Assembly (NCBI RefSeq): GCF_024679245.1
Contig: NC_090173.1
Location: 6,382,428-6,446,427, forward strand
Direction: 5' to 3'
Source: Pseudorasbora parva
Taxonomy: Eukaryota; Chordata; Actinopteri; Cypriniformes; Gobionidae
Length of the DNA: 64,000 bases
Shown: positions 22,815 to 33,870 of the stretch, piece after piece
How the letters are laid out: every line of letters starts with the position of its first letter
Position numbering within the stretch: position 1 is the first letter of the stretch
The notes under the pieces: model-generated
Told to the model about the DNA's origin: nothing
Database searches by the model: none
The model's input: the letters and a program-made list of their open reading frames with translations, nothing else
Made by a program: the position numbers and the translations under genes

Positions 22815-23228
22815 AGTAGCAGCATAGGGATTTACCTGAACCATAACTGGAGCTTGCTGAGCTTCGAGGATGATTTTGGTCCTCTCAAAATCACATTTAG
22901 GTCTTATGTAATTCTCCAATGCAGAAGAGAACCATCTGCCCAGGAACTTGATGGCTGCAGTAGAAATGCCACGTTCTGCAGCTGTGGGGGCTGCCCCGAT
23001 CCTAAAGAAATGTCTGGTATAGAGGGAGGTGGAAAGACTGCATCTTATAGGACTGCAGGCAGACGAGAGGTGTGGGTCTGAACCCGCCTTAGAGAGAGGA
23101 GCACCGTTATGAAAAATAAATATAAGACTTAGGCGAACATTTAGATAAATAATCACGGAAGTGAAGGTAGGATATATACCATTAAAGGAGTTCATTGAAG
23201 TGTAGCTTACCTGACGCTTAAGACACAT
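22815..23228 (-). pseudogene. Tyrosine recombinase C-terminal fragment (DIRS/Ngaro or Crypton type)
   Basis: Minus-strand residues YTRHFFRIGAAPTAAERG, then IKFLGRWFSSALENYIRP, match the C-terminal catalytic half of tyrosine recombinases carried by fish YR retrotransposons: the H-x-x-R box (HFFR) and the nucleophile Tyr in NYIR. FHNGAPLSKAG just upstream is also typical, but the segment between is out of register. No start, reverse transcriptase or split repeats are seen, so this is a relic. It abuts the minisatellite. Confidence 0.7.
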
Positions 23229-23436
23229 GAGAATTCTAAGTATTACCTGAAGATTTGGGCATACTATAGGATTAGAGTGCTGAAGATGATCATCTTGACC
23301 ATCATAAAAACTTGTTTAGTAGTTGTTGTGGCTGAACATAATCCTGAAGAGTCTCCGTTATACAGATGAGATAGTCAGCAGTACTATAGGTCTTTTGAGT
23401 TTTAAATCGCCTTCTTGATATGGGGACCCGTTGGAG

Positions 23437-24688
23437 CAACACATTCTCACACCCAACTCGTCACATATGGACGCTTGACCAGGACCCCTTGTCGTGACTT
23501 TTCAACGAACTGGGCGTACGTTTATCGTCAATTTTCGACGCGCTGGGTGCTCCTTTCATTTCAATGAGAAACCTTTGGCGTCATACACAGACGCATTTAA
23601 TTCTTTGCGTTTGTAAAAGCAGACATGATTTTATTAATATTTAAAGGCTACTTTTATATTTTGGAGCAACTAACCCAACTCCTACCCTAAACCTACCCAC
23701 ATCTTTACAATATAAAACACATACCAGGCAAATAAATGTACAGTTACAAGTATTTATTGCAAAATCTAACCAAAACAGTATAAAAGTATTAGCTCATGTT
23801 GCATTCCAAGTCTTCAGAAGTCATACGATATCTTCATGTGAAGAACAGAGTTGATCTTGATGTTTTAATCGCTGAAATGATGATCCCGCTGCCCCGTGAA
23901 CGAACTCATTCATATCTCATTCAAATAATTCAAAAGACTCCTGGCTGAGCATGACGCAATCGGTCACAAGACACACGAGAGCCAATGACATTTTACAATC
24001 AATGCTGACGTAATGACGCAATTGGTCACAAGACATACGAGAGCCAATGCAATTTCACTATGAAATCTCACGTAACGGGCGGTTTTATTTGAAATTTGAT
24101 GTGTTTGTTCATGATCTTCGGTGGATGATGCTGATCGCTTTTGGGGATTTTCTTCATGCAAATCAATCGTTTGGCCTCGGAAAACTTGGATTATTTAACT
24201 TTTTTGAATAACTCGTGGATGCAGTCGTATGTTATATCCTGTGTTTTATATAATGTTCACACAAATGGGTAGGTTTAGGGATGGGGTGGGGTTGGGTTAC
24301 ATGTTAAAATGTGTCTAAATAGCGTAAATAAAATAAATGTAAATGAAATCATGTTAAAATGTGTCTAAATAGCGTAAATAAAATAATTGTAAATGAAATT
24401 ATGCTTGCTGATTTAATTGAGAAGCACACTCCAACATGTCATAATGGCAAAATTATAAACCAATAAATAATTTCAATAAATAAATCAAAAAATACATTTC
24501 ACCATGACGATAATATTCCCATTCCCAGTGCGTCTGTGTATGACGCCAAAGGTTTCTCATTGAAATGAATGGAGCACCCAGCGCGTCGAAAATTGACGAT
24601 ACAGGTACGCCCAGTTCGTTGAAAAGTGACGACAAAGGGGTCCTGGTCAAGCGTCCATATGTGACGAGTTGGGTGTGAGAATGTGTTG
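23437..24688. mobile_element. 1.25 kb non-autonomous DNA transposon with ~150-bp inverted repeats and 7-bp TSD
   Basis: Ends are CAACACATTCTCACACCCAA... and its reverse complement, with arms of about 150 bp (23437-23590 and 24525-24688) at high identity. The 7-bp direct repeat GTTGGAG flanks both sides (23430-23436 and 24689-24695). The interior is non-coding, with a short tandem duplication (24302-24345 and 24356-24399, ATGTTAAAATGTGTCTAAAT). I cannot assign the superfamily. A 6-7 bp duplication is unusual and would fit Dada or IS3EU-like groups better than hAT. Confidence 0.8.
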
Positions 24689-24695
24689 GTTGGAG

Positions 24696-26506
<1,811 letters not shown>

Positions 26507-26510
26507 TTAA

Positions 26511-28111
26511 AGGGGGGGTGAAACACTCAGTTTCAGTCAGTGTCATGTCAATCTTGAGTACCTATAGAGTAGCATTGCATCCTGCATATCTCCGAAAAGT
26601 CTTTATTTTTTTTATAATTATATAAGAAAGATGCGCTGTTCCGAGTCTTTCCGAAAAAAGCCGAGCGGGTGGGGGCGTGTCATGTGAGCGGAGCTAAATA
26701 ATGACGTGTGCAGCAGCGCGCTGCAGTGAGGAAAGTGAGTCGCTCTGTGAGGAAAGTGATTCGCTCAGTGAGGAAAGTGATTCGCCCGCCGCGTGAGGAA
26801 AGTGATTCGCTCTGTGAGGAAAGTGATTCGCTCAGTGAGGAAAGTGATTCGCCCGCCGCGTGAGGAAAGTGATTCGCTCTGTGAGGAAAGTGATTCGCTC
26901 AGTGAGGAAAGTGATTCGCCCGCCGCGTGAGGAAAGTGAGTCGCTCTGTGAGGAAAGTGATTCGCCCGTCGCGTGAGGAAAGTGATTCGCTCTGTGAGGA
27001 AAGTGATTCGCTCAGTGAGGAAAGTGATTCGCCCGCCGCGTGAGGAAAGTGATTCGCTCTGTGAGGAAAGTGATTCGCTCAGTGAGGAAAGTGATTCGCC
27101 CGCCGCGTGAGGAAAGTGAGTCGCTCTGTGAGGAAAGTGATTCGCCCGTCGCGTGAGGAAAGTGATTCGCTCTGTGAGGAAAGTGATTCGCTCAGTGAGG
27201 AAAGTGATTCGCCCGCCGCGTGAGGAAAGTGATTCGCTCTGTGAGGAAAGTGATTCGCTCAGTGAGGAAAGTGATTCGCCCGCCGCGTGAGGAAAGTGAG
27301 TCGCTCTGTGAGGAAAGTGATTCGCCCGTCGCGTGAGGAAAGTGATTCGCTCTGTGAGGAAAGTGATTCGCTCAGTGAGGAAAGTGATTCGCCCGCCGCG
27401 TGAGGAAAGTGATTCGCTCTGTGAGGAAAGTGATTCGCTCAGTGAGGAAAGTGATTCGCCCGCCGCGTGAGGAAAGTGATTCGCTCTGTGAGGAAAGTGA
27501 TTCGCTCAGTGAGGAAAGTGATTCGCCCACCGCGTGAGGAAAGTGATTCGCTCTGTGAGGAAAGTGATTCGCTCAGTGAGGAAAGTGATTCGCCTGCCGC
27601 GTGAGGAAAGTGAGTCGCTCTGTGAGGAAAGTGATTCGCTCAGTGAGGAAAGTGATTCGCCCGTCGCGTGAGGAAAGTGAGTCGCTCTGTGAGGAAAGTG
27701 ATTCGCCCGTCGCGTGAGGAAAGTGCTAATACAGATCGACCGCCGGCCTATCAGTGGGTAAGTCAGTAGCTACTGGTTATATCACCTGTTTAGCATCCTA
27801 CAAGCCAGCGCTTTGATGGGCGTAGCCTGTTACTTTCGCTCTCTCCCTCTCTCTCTCTCACGCGCTTCCGGTAGAATTGTCCGTAAGGCCCATACAAGGA
27901 AATTCCGCCCCCATTAACGTCAAAGGGGACGCATGATCTCAAAAAACTTGCCGAAACTTATGACTAACCGGAAGTAGTATTTGTGACAAAGAAATACTCC
28001 CATCAAACGTCCACCTTAACTTTTGAAACTTTGTCTATGTTTAGTATGGGATTCCAAGTCTTTAACAGTGTAAAAAGATCAGTATGCATGAAACAGCATT
28101 TCACCCCCCCT
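26511..28111. mobile_element. TTAA-flanked non-autonomous DNA transposon carrying a minisatellite
   Basis: Termini AGGGGGGGTGAAAC and TTTCACCCCCCCT are inverted repeats, each directly flanked by TTAA (26507-26510 and 28112-28115). A TTAA target fits piggyBac or Kolobok superfamilies. There is no transposase inside. The middle kilobase is the 180-bp-period minisatellite (26727-27727), and the remainder is unique non-coding sequence with a CT run near 27840. Confidence 0.75.
26727..27727. repeat. GTGAGGAAAGTGATTCG minisatellite with 180-bp higher-order period
   Basis: Three unit types share GTGAGGAAAGTGATTCG and end CTCT (21 bp), CTCA (21 bp) or CCCGCCGC (25 bp). They group as 67-bp triplets (21+21+25) and a 46-bp pair (21+25). 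The order 67+67+46 gives an exact 180-bp super-repeat visible at 26941, 27121 and 27301. The array edges show partial or diverged copies. Confidence 0.9.
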
Positions 28112-28115
28112 TTAA

Positions 28116-28740
28116 TGATAGCCCGTGCATAATATTTTCAAGGCATTATGTAGTTAGTTTACGACACAAACAAGCCACAACAATGACCGATCGCGTTGCA
28201 GGAGCAGACGCGTGCGACAGCACTAAACACGCTTGCAAAGAAAATGAGAGAGAAAAATACTACACCCAATCGTCATCGAAAAAGCATAACCATATCCATG
28301 CGATGAATACTTGATGTAGTTATGACGCCAGATGGTGATGAAGCAGCCGTATCTTTGATAATATGCCCAGTTAGACCTCCATTAAAGTGATTGACTGAAT
28401 CTGAACTCGAGATTTCCTCGCACAAGCGACTTTTGCCGCGACAGCCCAAGGAACAAAATGATAGGCTGACATGGACTTAAACGCCACTGTATTGTACATT
28501 GTTACTTTATAGTAAGGCCGTCAATCGACCACTACGAGACGTTAGGATCGTCAACTAACTGTAGCGTCAGCGTCTGCACCGTGAATTGGAGCGTCAGCAC
28601 GCGTTGAATGAATTGGGGTGTCAGCATCTGCGAACTCAAACATGAGTAAGTACCGATCTTTTATACCCAAGTATTAGAATGTGATTGGATAGATAGAAGT
28701 TGAAGTGACGTAACAATTAAGTCTTCCTGACAGAACTTAT
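28116..28740. other. No gene recognised
   Basis: Flank of the TTAA element, up to the 5' part of the next LINE. There is no open frame of note, no repeat structure and no RNA gene that I can support. Confidence 0.5.
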
Positions 28741-28954
28741 GCTGAAGCTTTCGTGGACCAAAAAATGTGGGCAATTTGTGGGAACACAAGGACAAGGATT
28801 TCGGATACTGCCATCTTTGTGATTAGGCTACCATGCAGCCCCCCCAAACTGAACTCACCCGTCGTGGCGCGATGGGGGAGCGGCGTTGTTGGAGATGGAG
28901 AGAATGTGGTTGGCGTGATTTCGGTGTTCTCTTGGCTTTGATTCTGCTGTCTGG

Positions 28955-28978
28955 GACGTGCAGTTAAATCCAGGCCCA
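28955..28978 (+). other. 2A-like ribosome-skipping motif remnant
   Basis: The frame reads DVQLNPGP, matching the D-V/I-x-x-N-P-G-P signature of 2A peptides, which make the ribosome skip the Gly-Pro bond. The usual upstream hydrophobic stretch (LALILLSG) is visible but one frame off, consistent with a single-base deletion. 2A-like sequences at the N terminus of some non-LTR retrotransposon proteins are known. In this decayed copy it is non-functional. Confidence 0.65.
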
Positions 28979-29475
28979 TTTTCTGCTGGCCTTTCCCCGG
29001 AGGGTGCACCGGTGGGTGGATTGCGCGTGCGGTGCCTGAACTCTGGAGGGACGGACGTCGTCGCCAAGGTAACAAGAATTACATACGGCGATGGAGTCCA
29101 GTCAGTAAAGAAGCAACGAGAATTCAGATTTTTTTCAGACTGTAAATCACGCACGGGTAATATGGGAACTGATGTCTAAGCATAGAACCCTAAATGGGAT
29201 CAGATCCATCATCTGTTAATCGACTCTAAATTAGATTTTTTAGCATTGAAACTTGGCTGAACAGTAATATCCAGACCAGTATGATTGATATCCCTGGTTA
29301 CACTTGCTATAGAAAGGATAGAACATCTAAAAAAAGGTGGTGGAGGAGTATTATTTTATGTTAGAGATACCCTGAGATGTAATGAAATTGAATTGGATAC
29401 ACCATTAGAATGTTTGGCTTTAAATGTTGTATTATCCTCTAGGATGAAATTTAACATTATAGTGCTTTTTTACAC

Positions 29476-30238
29476 GGCTCTGTGAAAAACTTGATTCTGA
29501 TTGGTCAATCGCGCATTATTTCCAGATCACACCCGCTCATATAAGTGCTACGAGTTATCTTGACCGGTACTACTTCTATGCTTACGCTGGCGCCATCTTG
29601 TGGCTTAAACAGCCGTGGGTTTCAATGGAAGACTTCAAGGCAGGTTTCCTTTAGAACGTTTTTAATATAGATATTTTTCTTACACAAACGCATCGATTGG
29701 AATCAGAAGGCTCTATTAACCCATCGGAGTCGTGTGGAGCACGTTATTTGACGGACAGCTGCATTTTTTATGGACTTCAAACACAACTACAACTACTGCT
29801 GGGATTAACGTTAGCCTGGACTTTTTAAATATAACTCTGATTGTATTTGTCTGAAAGAAGAATGTCATAAACACCTATAATGACTTGAGGGTGAGTAAAT
29901 CATAGGCTTGGTTTCATTTTTGGGTGAACTAACCCTTTCAGCATTCATGTTTTAACATTTAGCAGCAATAGATAAAGGCTTAAAGCAGTTCGGAACTGTT
30001 TTTCTTCGCGGAAGCTTTGCGTAAGAGCTAATAAAATATTTAATCTCAAGACAATATTTAGTGTCTAATTTATTTGAGACTAGTAGCCGTGTAATAAGCG
30101 GGATAATGTCCACCCAGCCGGTTGTTATCTCAGAATAAACCCCTTCAGAGTGACGCTCCGCTTCGCCTCGGGGTCCTGATCACTCTGTCTGGGTTTATTC
30201 TGAGATAACAACCGGCTGGGTGGACATTATCCCTTACG
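29476..30238. mobile_element. Non-autonomous DNA element with terminal hairpin, inserted in LINE endonuclease
   Basis: LINE coding stops near 29470 and resumes at about 30239. The inserted block begins near ACACGGCTCTGTGAAAAAC and ends near GGACATTATCCCTTACG. Near its right end lies a strong inverted repeat (30102-30146 against 30184-30231). No coding sequence. Flanking duplications are too degenerate to state. hAT is possible but unproven. Confidence 0.6.
30102..30231. repeat. Near-perfect hairpin, ~47-bp arms
   Basis: GGATAATGTCCACCCAGCCG...GAATAAACCC at 30102-30146 is the reverse complement of GGGTTTATTCTGAG...GACATTATCC at 30184-30231, with a ~38-nt loop containing CGCTTCGCCTCGGGGTC. It would fold strongly as RNA or single-stranded DNA. 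Confidence 0.85.
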
Positions 30239-31785
30239 TATAACCCAACATCACATGATGCTTCTTTTTATGAGAATTTAGAGAAAATTTTTAAATATGT
30301 AAACACTTGCACTGAATCTGTTTTTCTTGGTGATTTTAATATTAATTGGCTAGAGAAAAGCCGTAGTAAAAAATTAAATAGAATGTTGTCAAAGATGATT
30401 AAAGGTCCAACAAGAATCACACGAGCGAGTAAAACTATGATAGATCTGGTAGTCACTAATAAACCACAGAGAATCACTAGAACTTATAATTTACTAACAG
30501 GCCTCTCTGATCACAATATGACCATGATCGTACGGAAACTTACTAAACAGCGTTTACCCAAATTTATGAACTAAACAAATACGGACTTTCTCATCTTAAA
30601 AGGATTGAGAAATGCAGTAGTCAGAGAATTGCGTAAGGCAAAGACAGCTTGTTTTATGCAATTGATTGAGGAATCGGAAGGAAATAGTGCATCACTTTGG
30701 AAGCACCTTTATACCCTTACTAGACTTAAGCCTAGTCAACAAAAAATAATAGCTGAGTTGGAAGTGAACGGAGTTATCAGCACTAACAATTCAATTATTG
30801 CAAATGCATTTAATCATTTTTTTATTCAGTCTGTGAATTTTCAAAGCGAGGGTAAGAAATCAAGCAAACAATTATAGGCCAATCTCAATACTGCCGGCTT
30901 TATCAAAAATTATAGAAAAAATTATAATAGAACAGTTAATAGAACATCTTGAAGGTAATAAACTTATCAATTCTTAGCAGTTTGGGTTTAGAGTAGGGTA
31001 TTCTACAGAAATGGCTAATTGCTACCTTACCGAGAACATTAAGAGTAAGCTGGACAAGGGTAATGTTGTGGGAGCTGTTTATTGACCTAAAAAAGGCCTT
31101 TGACACTGTGAACCACACCATACTCTTGAATAAACTTGTCAGTTTCAACTTCTCTGAACATGCTATTGGTTAGTTTGCATCATATCTGGACCATAGGCAA
31201 CAACGGGTTAAAATAAACAACGAACTCTCAACAGCATTACAATGCACAATGGGTATTCCACAGGGCTCCATTTTGGGGCCTCTGCTCTTTAGTCTATATA
31301 TAAATGATTTACCTATACGAGCTGTCGGTCAGCCAACTGTCAAATGTAACCTGACGATACAGTCATTTATGCATTAGCTAGGACACCGACTGATGTAGCA
31401 GAGACCCTGACTACGGAAATGGAGCGTATATCGCAATGGCTTAAAAATAATCTTACGCTTAACATCAAAAAGACTGTATCTATGTGCTTCTCAATTAGAG
31501 GAAAAGCTAAATGTATTATTAAAATTGATCAAGAAGCTATAGAGGAAGTTGATGAATTTAAACCTTTAGGTATTACTTTGGACTCCCAACTCAAATGCAT
31601 TGCACATATTAATAAATTATGTAAAACTGTCCAGACAAATCTAAACTGTTTTAGAATGATTAGGAATCATATACCTGCTAAAGCAGCTTTACTGTTTTTT
31701 CATGCTATGATACTCTCTCATTTATCGTATGGTGTTACTGTATGGGGCCAAGCTTCACAGACAACAGTCAAACCCATCATTATAT

Positions 31786-32280
31786 TCACCTTATTTTCCA
31801 TGACAACAAGGGTGACGCCATTGCGTTCGTTTTGTCATCTTACTTCCGGCTGAGAAGGACTTCTTACTTCCGGCTAAAAGAGCAAGTTGTAACTAGTCGT
31901 AATAATCACTAATCATAGGTATATCTATGGTCGTAATCATATAGCAGTAACGGTAGATGTAAATATATCAAGTATTTTGTGGTGCACTTTACACCCACCT
32001 CCAAAAGACGAGAAGCACCGCAGTGGCGGAAGGCGCTAAATTTAAAGTGCCCACCCAAGCGCTCTGTGTTCGTACCATTTCATGGAAGGGAAGCCGACTG
32101 ATGAACACCCTTACCCCGAGAAATGGTAAGTTTAAAAGTTATAGAGGTTTAAATTTATGAAAATTATTTTATATAAAATATATGTTTTATAAACCATGTT
32201 GAACTCTAAAACTGTTTGAAAATCAAATTCATAAATCTAAACATCATAAAGAATCTCATAAAAGTAGCTTTCAGTAAGTG

Positions 32281-32363
<83 letters not shown>

Positions 32364-32435
32364 ACACATTTTGTTTGAGCACAGTACCCATTAGATCCCA
32401 GCAAAGCTCCACTGGTACACTCAGTGGTTGGATTT
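31786..32435. mobile_element. 650-bp insertion flanked by 25-bp direct repeats
   Basis: The LINE segment at 31761-31785 (starts ACAACAGTCAAACCC) is repeated exactly at 32436-32460, and LINE coding continues after the second copy. The intervening block starts TCACCTTATTTTCCATGACA, holds AAATGGTAAGTTT (a splice-donor-like site near 32126) and a (TA)n run at 32284-32360, and ends TGGTTGGATTT. No inverted ends and no open frame. The long duplication suggests retroposition or microhomology-type insertion rather than a cut-and-paste transposon. Confidence 0.65.
32284..32360. repeat. (TA)n microsatellite
   Basis: About 77 bp of alternating TA inside the 650-bp insertion. Confidence 0.95.
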
Positions 32436-32559
32436 ACAACAGTCAAACCCATCATTATATAAACAAGCACTGAAAATAATGGATCCGAAAACAATTAAGT
32501 GGCATCACTGCTTGATTGTACAGAAGTATAACCTTTTAAATTTTGATAGTTTTATTAAG

Positions 32560-33108
32560 TTTTCTTTTCTTTAATTTTTTTAAATGTATAAATGATCTAG
32601 CTCCGACCATACTCTGTCCTTTTGGGATAAAAATAAATACAAGGAAAGCTGTCACTAGGAGAGCAGTGGGTGGCAAACGAATAGCAGAAGGGCGCAAAAC
32701 CACTTTTGGTCAGTCAAGTTTCTCAGTGATAGGGACCCGTTTTTGGAATGATTTACCAACAGAAATAAAAATAGAAACAGATCTGAAAACATTTAATAGA
32801 ACGGTGAAATTCTGGCTGAAAGAAAATCAAATATGTGGACATTGAGCTATTTCTGTTGTGATGGATTCTTTGTGTTAGATATGATGTGTTGTCTTGTGTA
32901 AAGTGGTTGTGTAAATAAATTGGGTATATGATTTTAGAAAGGCCTGACCAGGGACTGGGGTTGCAAATTAGCCTACTGGCTAGAAACCTTTTATGCAACA
33001 CATCTGCACATTTTCTTGTTATGGCTTGTCTATGATAAATATGTGTGTAATAATGTGCTCTGCATTGTCCCTGACAAATAAACAAATAAATAAATAAAAT
33101 AAAAAAAT
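32560..33108 (+). pseudogene. LINE C-terminal segment, 3' UTR and tail
   Basis: Residues TTFGQSSFSVIGTRFWNDLP then LKTFNRTVKFWLKEN are typical of the far C-terminus of fish CR1/L2-group ORF2 proteins, ending at a TGA at 32843-32845. About 235 bp of 3' UTR follow, then an AAATAAATAAATAAAAT tail near 33085. The tail gives the 3' boundary of the element. Confidence 0.75.
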
Positions 33109-33145
33109 GATGCTGCATACCGGTCCGCTACTTTAACAGTACCGT

Positions 33146-33193
<48 letters not shown>

Positions 33194-33870
33194 CATACAC
33201 ACACACTCACGATTAACAAAGATACACATTATACAGGCCTACACAGTGCTTTAATTTCAAGAAGAATTCTAGTAATCAAATGTAAAATAACAATCAAGAC
33301 TGAATTCTCGTTTTTTTTTTTTTTTTTTTGAAAAAATGAATAAATGAGCCGTTTCTAATTTTTCAACTTGATATTAAATCAAAAAACGAATGGACGCAAA
33401 AGTACACGGACCCTATAATAATGATAATTAACTTCAACACTGCTTCGATGTTTACTGTTACTTATAGCACAGTGTGGATTATATAAACACTGAGAAGTGT
33501 TAATTTAACATTGAGAAATGTGCTGTGGTTGCTGAGGGGAAAAATATAGCTCAAGTGTAAATTTTTACAGGAGTCTATTACGTGCATCTGTAATACAATA
33601 CAAATACATCTAGGAAATAATGTTCAATATCATTTATTGTTTTATATATGATAAATATCTTCTGTACTTAATCACAATACTGATTAAATAAACCAATCAA
33701 AACCAAGTAAATAAATGCCAAAAAGATACAAATCATTGTTGAACTATTTCATTTTCAAGATAGTAAACGTAAAGTTAGTGGAACATCAAAAGCAGGTATG
33801 AAATTGATTCTTAAGTCTTAGAAAGTGAATGGAGCAGATGAGTGGAAACACCAGATATTACTACATCCGG
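33109..33870. other. Microsatellite and 3' flank of the GIMAP gene
   Basis: Contains (TA)n at about 33150-33186, a T run near 33310 and AT-rich unique DNA. On the minus strand AATAAA (plus TTTATT near 33633) could be the polyadenylation signal of the GIMAP gene whose stop codon is at 33871. No other gene is seen. Confidence 0.5.

Larger units (their letters stand above)
29220..31785 (+). pseudogene. LINE endonuclease and reverse transcriptase, decayed
   Basis: Endonuclease pieces GGGGVLFYVRD (about 29335), VFLGDFNINWLEK (about 30330) and GLSDHNMTMIV (about 30502). The reverse transcriptase shows ANYRPISILPALSKIIEK (about 30880), DLKKAFDTVNHTILL (about 31085) and GIPQGSILGPLLFSLY (about 31253). 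The catalytic YADD box near 31350 is destroyed: the frame reads stop-PDDTVIYA. LKNNLTLNIKKT and GITLDSQLK follow at 31440 and 31570, then LSYGVTVWG near 31722. Several stops and shifts (30573, 30877, 31170) confirm inactivity. Confidence 0.85.
28741..33108 (+). mobile_element. LINE with 2A-like N-terminal motif, interrupted twice
   Basis: A nearly full-length but dead non-LTR retrotransposon. It has a 5' region with a 2A-like DVQLNPGP (28955-28978), endonuclease (about 29220-29470 and 30240-30570), linker and reverse transcriptase (about 30600-31780), C-terminal segment (32560-32845), a 3' untranslated region, and an (AAAT)n-like tail at 33080-33108 that marks the 3' end. A hairpin-bearing element interrupts the endonuclease (about 29476-30238), and a 650-bp block with long direct repeats interrupts the C-terminal part (31786-32435). 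The RT style (GIPQGSILGPLLFSLYINDLP-type box, simple-repeat tail) fits the CR1/L2/Jockey group. Confidence 0.8.

Noticed and set aside
26727..27727. CRISPR-like repeat array
   Set aside because: Units are contiguous variants of one sequence without unique spacers, in eukaryotic DNA. It is a minisatellite. The same applies to 20550-22760.
28737..29075. Pro/Thr-rich 112-codon minus-strand frame
   Set aside because: It lies antisense to the 5' part of a LINE with a recognisable 2A-like motif. No independent support.
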